Assembly: GCA_007258455.2 (NCBI GenBank)
Contig: VDFB02000001.1
Span: 15,149,747 to 15,213,746, forward strand
Reading direction: 5' to 3'
From: Sequoia sempervirens
Taxonomy: Eukaryota; Streptophyta; Pinopsida; Cupressales; Cupressaceae
Length of the DNA: 64,000 nucleotides
The notes beneath the pieces were generated by a model. That model had not been told where the DNA came from, did no database searches, and saw only the letters and a program-made list of their open reading frames with translations. Below are positions 25,216-35,574 of this stretch, in pieces. The position numbers and the translations under genes were made by a program. Each line of letters begins with the position of its first letter. The first letter of the stretch is position 1.

Positions 25216-25464
25216 TTTACATAGCATTTTAAAAAATGTCAAGACTTTATAACATATGATTTAACATATGCAATACATGTCGTTTGTAGTTTATAGTTTA
25301 TTTTAATATATTTAGTTTAGAATATACGATTTGGTTTATATATGATTTTTAAATAGTTTATAGTTTATAGTTTATGTTAATATATCTAGTTTAGAATATA
25401 CAATATTATTTATAATTTAATATATAATCTCTTACAAAACTATATAATATATAATATATTATAT

Positions 25465-25780
25465 TTTGTAATAAAAAGGGTAAAAAATTTATTGAAAATT
25501 AGAAGAGAAGATTACAACAAAACCCAGGCCACAAAGAACCGCCAAAAGCAATAGGGCAACACACATCAGCCTTCCTCATTGTGACCATCCCCATCTTTAG
25601 CCAGAATCCCTTCTAAATCCTGGCGGAGCTCCTGGGGAACCTGCTTCCACCCATCAATCTTCCAACCAGGAAGATGCTCAGAAGCCCACTTAGCCAAACA
25701 ATCAGCAGCCCTATTCCACTCCCGAGGAATATGGACAAAGGATATAATCTCCATCATAGAACTAATCTATAAAATCTATT
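25465..25780 (-). pseudogene. LINE 3' fragment with RNase H tail (minus)
   Basis: The minus-strand ORF 25757-25566 reads HIPREWNRAADCLAKWASEH, the last RNase H block of plant L1-type LINEs and relatives (Asn-x3-Ala-Asp-x-Leu-Ala). It is followed on minus by a short 3' UTR with GTGGCCTGGGTTTTGTTGTAAT, ending in T/A-rich text near 25465. The 5' part is lost at the assembly gap (25781). Confidence 0.75.
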
Positions 25781-25880
25781 NNNNNNNNNNNNNNNNNNNN
25801 NNNNNNNNNNNNNNNNNNNNNNNNNNNNNNNNNNNNNNNNNNNNNNNNNNNNNNNNNNNNNNNNNNNNNNNNNNNNNNNN
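25781..25880. other. Assembly gap (100 N)
   Basis: Exactly 100 N, a conventional gap of unknown true length. It falls between two LINE tails pointing away from each other. Confidence 0.99.
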
Positions 25881-25995
25881 GTTTTCTTCCTAGTTCTTTC
25901 CTACTGGTATGCTTGTTTGAACTAGGTTTTGTAATATCTCCTATTTATATATAATAAATTATAGTGGCTTGCCACTTTTTCCCAAAAAAATTAAA
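25881..25995 (+). repeat. LINE 3' end (plus)
   Basis: TTTTGTAATATCTCCTATTT, then ATAATAAATTATAGTGGCT and GCCACTTTTTCCC, ending in an A-rich tail. This is the usual 3' end of plant L1-like elements. It is oriented opposite to the LINE fragment across the gap. Confidence 0.65.
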
Positions 25996-26224
25996 AAATG
26001 TCATGTGAAGGTCATTTCCAATGTAGTTGAGTCTTTGATCTAGCAAAGTGGAAACAAGGTGTTTGGGTGTGCATAATGTTCAAGTTGATTGAGTAAGATT
26101 TTTATGATCCATGAGCCAGGTGGCTTTAAACAACACAATTGCAATTAAAGATGATTTTATAACCTACAAAATCTTGATCCAACCTTTTAGCACTTACAAT
26201 TACAATTACAACACAATCTTGCTA

Positions 26225-27330
26225 CCTTTTAGCACTTTTGACTCGTAAGGGAAATCATCTGTCCAATGTAGCTCGGAGTGATTCAGAGTATTTGGGCGCA
26301 AAAGAGGATCATCCCTGGCATAAACGTACCCATACAGATGTGGTGGAACAATCTGTTTGGTTGTACAAGTTGCGGAATGAAAGTTGCACCACTTTGCAAC
26401 TTTACACTGCTTGCATCTGGCAACTTTTTCCTCCACTGAAAAGTCATCACCATAGGAAAACACCTCTGAGATAGAAAAAACTGAGAGAGGTTTTTGTAGA
26501 TGGACCCAACATGATCCTGTAGCCTCTGGAAAAGAGTCTGTATGCCCCACGGTCTCCAAGAAATAGCCCTTCAAATATTTCTGCCTTTTAACACTTTGGA
26601 CTCTTAAGGGAAATCATCGGTCCAATGTAGCTCGGAGTGATTCAGCATATTTGGGTACAAAAGAGAACCATCCCTAGCATAAACATACCCATACAGATGT
26701 GTTGGAATAGTCCATTTGGTCATACGAGTTGTGGAATGAAAGTTGCACCACTTTGCAACTTTACACTGCTTGCATCTGGCAACTTTTCCCTCCACTGAAA
26801 AGTCATCACCATGAAAATGCCTCCAAGATAGCAAAATTGAGAGAGGTTTTGTAGATGGTCCCAACATGATCCCCAGAGGCCTTTGATGGAGAGTTTGTAT
26901 GCCCCACGGTCTCCAAGAAATAGCCCTTCAACATTGCTGCCTTTTAGCACTTTGGAATCTTAAGGGAAATCAGCCACCAATGTAGCTCGGAGTGATTCAG
27001 CGTATTTGGGTGCAAAAGAGGACCATCCCTAGCGTAAACGTACCCATATAGATGTGTTGGAACAGTCTGTTTGGTCGTATGAGTTGCGGAATGAAAGTTG
27101 CACCACTTTGCAACTTTGCACTGCTTGCATCTGGCAACTTTTCCCTCCACTGAAAAGTCATCACCACAGGAAAACGCCTTCGAGATAGAAAAAAGTGAGA
27201 GAGGTTTTTGTAGATGGTCCCAACATGATCCCATAGCCTTTAACGAAGAATTTGTATGCCTCACAGTCTCTGAGAAATAGCCCTTCAAAAATTGTTTCCT
27301 TTTAGCACTTTGGACTCTTAAGGGAAACTA
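26225..27330. repeat. Tandem array, about 358-bp unit, three copies plus part
   Basis: Units begin at about 26225, 26584, 26940 and 27299 (anchor CCTTTTAGCACTTTGGACTC), giving periods of 359, 356 and 359 bp. Each unit leaves ORFs of 87-122 codons on minus (with CKQCKVAKWCNFHS) and about 60-78 on plus. Because the period is not a multiple of three, the units are not one protein. A related array lies inverted at 47300-48530. Probably satellite-like and non-coding. Confidence 0.85.
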
Positions 27331-28912
27331 GTGGGCAATAGAGTTAACTTCTTCACAAAATTGGTTTGAAGTAATTTCATTCTTTTTTGTACATTTGAGA
27401 GACATTTTGACTGGAGGTCAATCTATGAGCCCTATTCTATGATATTACAAAAAGGTATTGTGAACCTATATTAAGCTATGACTCTCAATATCATACAAAT
27501 TGAACCCTAGCATCAATAGACTCTATATATCAAGCTACCACAATTCTGTTGATGTTAGCAGCTTCGTCGATCTCTTCCAGCTGTTCCAGCACATGAAAAA
27601 GCTTGGAAAAGAGAGAAGGAATTCCGCTAGCAAAGAGGAGAGTAGATTTCGCTTCAAGAGTAAAACATGGCACTTGCTAAGACTAAGCCCGCCCAGCCAT
27701 ACAAAAGTGGCATACAATATAGCCAAGTCTACTCCAAGGAAATAATCAATGGCTTGGTATAAAGCAAAGTCTACTAGAAATATATAAAGGAAAGTCTGCC
27801 CTTGTTTCTTGGCACAAACACTCAGCAAAGCCCACCCATGTTAAGAAAGGGATGTGTCAAACATGATTGAAGTTCGCCACATGTCTTGGCCATGAAAATT
27901 GACAAGGTTCGCACTTACCAAAGAGTGACATGGCATAAAAGATGGAATCTTGCTAAATCCGCTTCAAGAGGATAATGAGTGTCCACACTTAGAAGAATAT
28001 GAACATGGAAAGTGAATGAGTGAAGTCTGTCGCTCAGCATGTTAAGTCTGAAATGGCAAGAGAAAAGAGGAAGTCTGCCAGCCTTAAAGTGAAATTGAGC
28101 TCGCCCCTCATTTGTAAAGGGTGGAGACAGTGTATAGAATTGTTGTGATAGACTATTTTTGATAATAAAAGCTCTTATGCATGATTTGATTTGAACCACT
28201 TTTATTGTCAAATAGTGTGCATGGTTGCATAACTTCTTCCACCATAGATTGGAGATAGATTAGAATTAGATTACACTTGGAATAAAATTTGCTTTGAAAG
28301 TTTGTTAGATGAGTGCAAGATTTGATAAGCATTGATTTATGGTGGAACATTTGCTCATACTTTCTTTGAACAGATGATTTTTGTTCAATGCGTAAAGTTA
28401 GCCTGAGCTTACTCTGTGGATTCTTAACTTCTGTCTGGATAAATATTGTTCGATTGGAAGGTAGTTATTCATGATATGAAAACCATAAGCACATTTTCTT
28501 GAAGATTTCAATGGCTTTATGTAGTTGGCATGATTCCTGCGTGGCAAAACAAAGTTTGGTTTTGTTTCACCAAGTCAATACCGTCTCTTGAATTCTTAGG
28601 AAGTAGATTAGAACTTCTGACCCATTGTCTCCTTTTTTAGTTTGTTTGATCTGCAACCTAAATAAAACAGCTTCATTGTCTAGACCTTCATTATGAATTG
28701 AAAAAATTAGCATAAGTCCCCTTGTGATTACTAGCAAATCACAATGCCCATTGAGCTTACCACATGTCAAGACCTTACATAAGAAACCTTGGAATCGCCA
28801 TATGATCTTCTCGCAATCTTAGCATACGATGTGGTTTTTCAAGAGAGGATAGGGTGTCTCTGGGAATTTTTATTCTGATGTACGAGTGTGTCATAAAACA
28901 CGCATCAACAGG
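27331..28912 (+). repeat. LTR-like segment before copia gag debris
   Basis: Contains repeated AAGTCTGCC or AAGTTCGCC motifs and the block AAATTGAGCTCGCCCCTCAT (about 28090). A version of that block preceded by CCTATAAATTGAGC recurs at 49135, and CCTATAAA looks like a TATA box there. It ends in GCATCAACA right before gag text at 28913. An LTR origin is suggested by context, but paired ends were not found. Open frames inside have no domain. Confidence 0.45.
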
Positions 28913-29406
28913 TTAAAGATAAGGATTTGACAATGCTTGCCCTCAACGGTTTTCCATTGTCTTGGGAGTCCTATATTCAAGGAATTAGTGAAAGGTCCAA
29001 ACTCCTAAAGTTGGATTGTTTGAGGGCCGATTGCATTCATTATGCATCAATATTGATGGTTAGAGGTGTTGGCCAAAATTCTACTAATGAAGAGAATCAT
29101 GTTCTTGTTGCCCAACCTTCGAAGAAGAAAGGAAGAAGTGGAAAGAAGGGATTCTTCAAGAGGAATTGAGACAAAGGAAATGATGGTGCTCCCCCTTCCA
29201 AGAGGAAGTGAGACTTGTCCAAGATTCAATTCTTTAGGTGTGATAAGGTTGGTCACTTTTCCAAACATTGTTCAGATAGACCTAAGCATCAAGCCTCCGT
29301 TGCAGATGTAGATGATGTTTCTCCATAGAAGAATGAATATTTTTTTTGCTTAGCATTGCCAAGCAATGTACCCACTGACACCAACACTTGGCTGATCAAT
29401 AGTAGT
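28913..29406 (+). pseudogene. Ty1/copia gag fragment
   Basis: KDKDLTMLALNGFPLSWESY and DCLRADCIHY are typical copia gag (UBN2-type) text, truncated at its N-terminus. A zinc-knuckle remnant FFRCDKVGHFSKHC follows at about 29225, with the first Cys changed to Phe. A stop at 29167 and others follow. Protease and integrase that should come next are missing: the sequence passes directly into RT at about 29407. Confidence 0.75.
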
Positions 29407-29790
29407 TTTCTTAGAAAGAGGGAGTTGATTATGAAGAAACATTTGCTCCTGTTGCTCGTTACACTTCTGTCAGAACTATCATTGCCTTTGCTGCATCAAG
29501 AGGATGGAAGATTCATCAAATGGATATGAAGACAACTTTTCTCAATGGTGTGATTGAGGAAGAAGTTTACGTCAAGCAACCTAATGGTTTTGAGGTTCAT
29601 GGGAAGGAGTCACATGTGTGTAAGCTGAAGAAGGCCTTGTATGGTCTTAAGCAGGCTCCTCATGCATGGTACGAAAGGATTGATCGGTACCTGTCTAGTT
29701 TGGGCTTCTTGAAGAATTATGCTAATTCAAATCTCTATTTCAAGGTAATCAATGGTGATGCATTAATATTGGTACTAATTCATATATATA
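29407..29790 (+). pseudogene. Ty1/copia reverse transcriptase fragment
   Basis: VDYEETFAPVARYTSVRTI, then GWKIHQMDMKTTFLNG, then YGLKQAPHAWYERID: the N-terminal half of a copia RT in one open frame, about 125 residues. It breaks off before the YVDD box in an AT microsatellite at 29780-29815. Together with the gag piece at 28913 this is an internally deleted copia relic lying inside G1. Confidence 0.85.
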
Positions 29791-29927
29791 TATATGAATA
29801 TATATATAATTTTTACATGTTTTCTCCATTGTTCGGTCCCTACACCACAAGTAAATGGTTGCATAGTGTGTGGAATGAGGGGGCAGTAGGACGGTAATTG
29901 AAATCTTTTCATCTATCAACATCTAGT

Positions 29928-30190
29928 TGTTACTTATGCAATGTGAAGTAATGCTTTGAGTTTGAAAGATGTGCAATGCAATGTAATCAATAATATGAAT
30001 AAATTTTTAATTATTAGTTATGTAATGTGAAGTAATTGCATAACCGCTTAGGTTGACTTTGTAAAAACTATATTGTTATTGAATTTTTTTCATCTATCAG
30101 CATCTAGTTGTTACTTATGCAATGTGAAGTAATGCTTTGAGTTTGAAAGATGTGCAATGCAATGTAATCAACAATATGAATAAACTACAT
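29928..30190. repeat. Short duplicated 3' flank of the G1 gene
   Basis: A block starting CATCTATCA(A/G)CATCTAGTTG and running to AATATGAATAAA occurs twice here (about 29928-30000 and 30090-30185). It recurs at about 50445-50540 at the same distance from the G3 gene, in the same orientation, so it is a conserved element part downstream of the gene and not local noise. Confidence 0.65.
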
Positions 30191-30466
30191 AATATAACCA
30201 TTCTTTTATGCTATTGTACATCAAGATATTTAACCATTGCTGACTTGATTAAAATTTCAAAGAGTTTAATTATGCACATGAGGGGATGCAATTAAATTTT
30301 GATTGTCAACTTCTATATATCAAATTATCCAATAATCAAGTGTATGTCCATATACAAAAATGGCATCAATTCCAAGTAACCTCAAACAAAATTTTACAAT
30401 ATGTGGCATAAGTGCCATCTCTCGGGTATCTATTCAATATTTACATGCCAAAATGTCTATCTCATC

Positions 30467-32462
30467 CTAAACTACTGGTGGATCATCAAAATGGAGCCCT
30501 TTGAAGCACTCATTGCCTCTGAAGGTAGCTGCACAAGAAAAAGTCAAACCACAATTGAGATTAGTTATACTATATAATTTAAAATTGAATAATTAACATC
30601 AAAATCAATATACATTAAATTATAATTGAACTCTAAAATTGTAATCTTGATTACCTAAAATATCTGTCTCTTCAAAGGGTTAGGAGTCCTAGAATATGCC
30701 CCTCTCAAAGAACCAACCAAACCATCTTTTGTAATTTCAATCTATATAGGTGAACAAAAACATAAAAGTGATCCAAGTTAGCATACAATTGTTAGTAATA
30801 GGAACATATAAATACCAAACACAAAATAAAATGAACACATACTTCTTTAGGTTGATCTTTTTCTTTATCTCCTTTAGGTGTTTCGACACCTCCTCCTTGA
30901 GGTGCTTCAACACCTACTCCTTCAAGTGTTCCAATACGTACTACTTCAGCTATTGTGGCACTTGTCAACAAGGACGTATAGTTCATAATTCCCTGCACAT
31001 AAAAATGACAAGTACATATGAAACTACCAAACTATGTTGATGTATGTATAATCAATATAAGATCTTAAAATTCTTAATTCAACCAAATTTGAGTTCAATT
31101 ACCTTCTCGTTATCCAACATTGCACTTCAATAATCTGGACAAGGCTACACCTCACTCGCACTAGGTATTTCCTACAAGAGAAAAATAAGATAAACATATA
31201 AGTTATTATATAATTTCATTAATGACAATTCAAATGACAAGAAAGTATATAATAAATAAATGTAAATGAGTGAGTGCAAAAATATATACAATGTGCGTGT
31301 CGAGGCCAAATGAAATGGCCCTCAGGGTGCTATCTGTCACTTGTGTCAGCTCCTCCTCAGACATCAACTGTTAAATAGACCATGTAAATAAATATTAGTA
31401 CATTATACTATCTCTTATTAATATTCATTTAAAAACAAATGCAAGTTATGAATTCACAACTTAAATTTTACCTATTTCACTATTCCAATGTCCCCCTCTC
31501 TAGCACGAGAGGACTCTATATGGTGTGCTCCACTCCCCAGCATCTGATCTATAATGTCCACATCATGGAAGTCATAATTGAAAGTGTCCAAGGGATGGTC
31601 GGCAGGCTGTACAAGAGGACCCAAGCATATCTGGCAACACATGGAGCAAGTATGTGGTACACAAATATGTGGACTTGACGAGGATGATGTAGCAGCACTC
31701 GAGCCATCAACAACATCACCAGAATGTGGCTAAGCTACTACAGAAGCATGAAAAACCAAAAGACCACTCAAAGAGTGAATATCATGGATAGTTTGTGTGG
31801 TCGCATCCTGCATAATATCTGGATGGTATACTGAAGGTGGCAGAGCAAGGGGAGGAGGGGGAACATATGGGCAGGGTATTGCTCTAACTGCCCATGGTCT
31901 ATCCTGGGGCATACCTCCACCAATGCCCTAGAAGGGTTTAATGTCAAAGTAATTGACATAATGCCCTAACACAAACTTAGCATATAATTTTTTTATAAAG
32001 TAAAATGGTATATCACAATTGTTGTCTGATGGTTTCAAAAAAAACCATACACCAATGATCCCAAAAGTTTTCTACAATGTCTCTATGATTGCACCATTTT
32101 ATAGAAGGTTTTGGTTTATTAACATTAACTGGCAAACTAGTGCGGGGGTTAACAAATAAAGAGGCTATTTGGGTTTTGGTTATTCTAAGATCTTTCACAT
32201 CATCATAGGACAATCCACATGCATAATATTCTCTCAAGTCTTCTCACCATGAATGAAAGGCATTATGCTGTGAGGAGAGGGTTTCTATATTTTTAATTAT
32301 TTCTTTCATTGTGTTTGACATCTCAGATAATCGAGGGACTCTCCTATAAACTTCAGAAATGCCCCTTAATTGTTGCAATTTTTCACAAATTAATTCTTCA
32401 ATTGATGGATGTGGAGGTGGTGGAGTGTTTGAAATTTGTGCATTTTCATTGTCATTAGCCAT
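30467..32462 (-). pseudogene. G1 gene: unrecognised multi-exon protein, decayed
   Basis: Minus strand. Exon 1 (32462-31472) starts MANDNENAQIS, then a Pro-rich head and a helical stretch. Next comes a Trp-rich block: SYDDVKDLRITKTQIASLF, then WCNHRDIVENFWDHW. A tail with HTCSMCCQIC follows. Further exons by GT/AG borders: 31367-31290, 31171-31103, 30992-30843, 30741-30655 and 30528-30467, ending DPPVV-stop. Splice sites and the last three exons are shared with G2 (44696-45170), and exon 1 with G3 (52294-53281). Lesions: TGA at about 32241, a frameshift near 32010, TAG at about 31930, a stop at the end of the 30655 exon, a 1-nt loss in the last exon. I do not recognise the family; no catalytic motif is visible. 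Being in a TIR element, it may be a transposition protein. Confidence 0.7.
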
Positions 32463-32802
32463 AATGCATGATTAAAATTAAAAACAAATTAATCTAATTA
32501 AAACTAAATAATATAAATGAAAATATTATAAAAATACCATAGTTTTTTTAAAATATCCAACAAAAACCCTAGTTTTTAACAAAAATCTATAAAATTCTAT
32601 AATTTTTAATCCAAATACATAAAAAACACTATTTTAAAATCAAAATCCATTACAAACATTCAATTTTCATCAAAATCCATACTAAACTCAATTTTTTCAT
32701 AAAAAATCTAAAAAAAATTAATTGAAATTACACAAATCTAATTGAAATTTTGATTAGAGTAAAGAAAAACCAAGAATCTAACCTTTTGAAGATGGATTTG
32801 CA

Positions 32803-32975
32803 TGAAATCGGATATTTGATTTGTCGAATGAAGTTTTCACTATGCGCCCGCAGTTAAACAAATGTGAAATGAGTTTTAATCAGGCATAAATGAAATATAT
32901 ATGTGTGTCACAAATCGGATATCTGATTTGGATTGAATATCCAATCCAAATCAGATATCTGATATGGAAATCTAG
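32803..32975. repeat. G1 right subterminal repeat cluster
   Basis: Copies of AAATCGGATATCTGATTTG and its inverse at 32807-32824 and 32911-32970, the same motif as at 25130-25215. The cluster lies 140-310 bp inside the right terminus. Confidence 0.75.
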
Positions 32976-33116
32976 GTTTGGGCTTTGCTTCGGTAGTGTG
33001 TACTGTCACCCAAGCCACATAAAGTCAAATCGGCATTTTCGCATTTTTGAGTCAATGAAACACATAATTTTTTCTCCATTGCCACTTTTTGGCATACCAT
33101 GATCCTGCACATACCC

Positions 33117-33120
33117 CCTA
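33117..33120. other. Right target-site duplication of G1 (CCTA)
   Basis: CCTA directly follows the terminal CATACCC and matches 24274-24277. Confidence 0.85.
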
Positions 33121-33122
33121 AT

Positions 33123-33590
33123 CTAGGTAGGAATTCCCCTCCATGGCAGCCACATGTGTGAAAAGTCGAGGGAGAGATATCCCCCTATACTTTTCACTAA
33201 ATCTCTACTTAATAGCATACCATAAGTCTCGGGTATGTCTGCTACTTGAATATGGATATTGGTTAAAATCCTAGGGTCATACCCTACTTGCACATGTATA
33301 TTTCTCAATTCTCCAACTACATTAACCTCTGTTTTATCGAGTTGGATGACCTTCTTGTTTTTTTGGATAGGGTTCAATCCCAATTTCTTGCATATAGAAA
33401 ATGGCATAACATTGCCAGAAGCCCCTGAATCTAGCAGACAATTTTGCAGATTCTTCCCACAGATTCTCAAACTTAAAAGAAATGGTGGGGTACCTACCTT
33501 TCTTTTGTACAAAGCTGCGTTCATGTCTATAGCGAGCACCACCTTGGTTTTTCCTTTTGATTTATCAACTTCTTCCAAAGCTTTCAGCAC
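33123..33590 (-). pseudogene. GyB aspartic protease
   Basis: A 155-codon minus-strand open stretch. NCLLDSGASGNVMPFSIC is a retroviral-type protease active site with intact Asp-Ser-Gly. It is followed by VNVVGELRNIHVQVGYDP and the flap-like end GMLLSRDLVKSIGGYLSLDF. It stops at the codon where G1 inserted; the reading continues at 24273. This is the best-preserved GyB domain. It would cleave the GyB polyprotein. Confidence 0.85.
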
Positions 33591-33899
33591 TATCTCTCGT
33601 TGGGCAGGGCACCACTTTAGGATGTAAAAGTATGATAAAGAGGTTTTTAATTTCTACATCTTAGAAATAATATCAAATTCTATGTTATAGCTTGCATTAC
33701 ATTTGAAAACACCAAATGAATTACCTTTATTATGGGAGTCAGGAAGACCCCTTGGTGGAGGAGGGTTGTTATCGACACCCTGATTTAGAGGCACCATATG
33801 GTTAGGTGATGCTGATGTAGTGAACAGACCCTTATTTTGATTTCTTAGGAAGTGTCCTCCCTTTGTCTAAAAGGCTCGGGCATCATACACATCTTCCTC

Positions 33900-35470
33900 T
33901 AGTTCATTCTTATTCTACATTGGGAATGAAGGTTCTTCTTCAAAGAGGTCATAATTCATAGTTGTATCCACTGAGCCACCTCCTTTATTTGAATTCCCTT
34001 GGAACATTTGGGCATCGACCTGTGCCATCTTTACGACCTTCTCCATTTTAGGGCAGTTTACCTCGAAATGAGTTGCAGTATCATGCAACCTACACCAGTT
34101 AGTCATAAAATTGAGGTCAGCCACATTTGCAACATGTGGCCTATCCTCATTAGCTTTATAATTGTGAGAACCCCACTGTTATTTGGCCCTATATTCCATT
34201 GTCGATTGTTATTAGGCCTCTGGTTATATCCTCTATTCTAATTTTTATAGCCTTGGTTAGGGAAATTTTGGCCTTGATAATTCCTCTAGTTGTGATTGTA
34301 GTTGTTCAGATAATTACCCTGATTATTATTACTCTTATTAGGGTAATTAACTTGGTTCTAAGAGGGGTTCAGTTTAAGTTGAGGCATATCATTTGTGACT
34401 TGAGATAGATTTTTCTTTAGGGTCTCCACCTTGTTTGTGAATTGAACTATCTTTCCACTCTCAACACTCTTAGCAGTAGGTGGCTAACCAATGGGATTTG
34501 GTATTCTAGCTTGGTTATGATGACCATGTGGGTTGTGATGAGCCTTTGATTGTTGAAAGAAGTCAAGAGCTTCATTGGCAAAGAATGGAATAGGAGATTG
34601 AGTCTACAACTCAGATATAGGTCCATAATGGGAAGGGGACATCCCTGTGATAGTATTGAATAAATGGGTTGGGTTAGGCATCTGATATCCCATTGAAAGA
34701 AAACCTCCTCCTCCCAAATTTCCTTGTTAAGAGCTAGTTTGTTGTTGCAACTTGATGGCTAGATGATAAACGTTAGACAAGGAATCAATATCCACCAGCT
34801 AATAAGTCCTTTGTAGGAATAGGCCAAGCAAAGGGTCTATAACTCTAAAATATGCCTGAATGGTACTATTCTCAACAACTAGATAGGGGTCATGTAGTCT
34901 CCTATACATTCGTTGAAACTTGGTATTAAACAAGGGCAGGGATTCACATGGCTCCTTCCTAATGGTAGAAAATTAGTGGAACAAAATGGCTAAATCCACA
35001 TAAACTCTAAACTGATTGATGAAAGAATTCTCCAAATCTGTCTAGCTCAGAATAGAACCTTGTGGAAGGTTTAGATACCAGTTGTACACCATATCCCCTA
35101 AGGAATAAGGGAACAACCTACAACTACATCATGGTGAGCTATCTGGGCTCTGGTACAAGCATCCTTAAAATCTTGTATGTGCTCTTCAGCACTCCTTGAT
35201 TCACCATGAATGTATTTGGGACAAAATATCTCAGTATTCTTAGGCATATCATGAAATCCTCTACGAATAGTCCCCAATGGAGATGGATTATACATAAAAA
35301 ATGCCATTGGTGGAGGTGGTGGGGGAGATGGATTTGGTGGTGGATTGATGGGTATCCACCGGGGTATTGGTGAAAAGCCTAGTGGAGTGAGTGGAGCTGA
35401 CAAGGGTGGTATAATGGTTTCCCCAGTCTTGTGAATCTTGTGTCTTGTTGGGGTCTTGAGTTCTATCAAA
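33900..35470 (-). pseudogene. gag: GyB gag, broken
   Basis: Minus strand. It starts MIELKTPTRHKIHKTGE, then a Pro-rich head and PKYIHGESRSAEEHIQDFK (35469-35098). It continues through stops with VYNWYLNLPQGSI and LFNTKFQRMYRRLHDPYL, the order of a plant retrotransposon gag core. The end (34124-33915) has NWCRLHDTATHFEVNCPK, a Cys/His knuckle-like motif. Stops occur at about 35098, 35040, 34975 and 34800. Plus-strand open frames between 33999 and 34408 are shadows of it. Confidence 0.8.
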
Positions 35471-35551
35471 GGTGGTGGGTTTTTGGTTGATTAAAGAACT
35501 TTATGGGACCTTTTTGGTGAGAAAAACCCAATATTATCTAGTTCACTCTTC

Positions 35552-35574
35552 AACCCTCCTTCTAGCACTAGATC
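35552..35574 (-). other. Candidate primer-binding region of GyB
   Basis: The minus-strand text directly after the 5' LTR end is GATCTAGTGCTAGAAGGAGG. Its position fits a primer-binding site, but I cannot match it confidently to a tRNA 3' end. Confidence 0.35.

Larger units (their letters stand above)
24278..33116 (-). mobile_element. G1: 8.8-kb TIR element of unassigned superfamily
   Basis: The ends are perfect 19-bp inverted repeats, GGGTATGTGCAGGATCATG, flanked by the 4-bp duplication CCTA, inserted in the GyB coding region. Subterminal clusters of an ATATC-GATTTGAATC-like motif lie near both ends (25130-25215 and 32803-32975). It carries a minus-strand multi-exon gene (32462-30467), a 358-bp tandem array, LINE tails, a copia fragment and an assembly gap. 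The left 0.7 kb and the last 40 bp match the MITEs at 529-1223 and 2255-3048. No DDE transposase or other catalytic domain was recognised. The ends and 4-bp duplication do not fit the usual plant hAT (8 bp), Mutator (9 bp), CACTA or PIF (3 bp) pattern. Confidence 0.85.

Noticed and set aside
26225..27330. BED-type zinc finger in the satellite frame
   Set aside because: Cys and His spacing does not match, and the frame is not continuous between units.
28913..29790. The missing 5' half of the copia element at 53701
   Set aside because: Its gag and RT style differ from the SIRE-like tail, and it lies inside G1, far from G3.
24278..33116. Assignment of G1 to PIF/Harbinger
   Set aside because: A GGG start fits loosely, but the duplications are 4 bp (CCTA, AGAG) and not 3-bp TWA, and no Harbinger transposase is seen.
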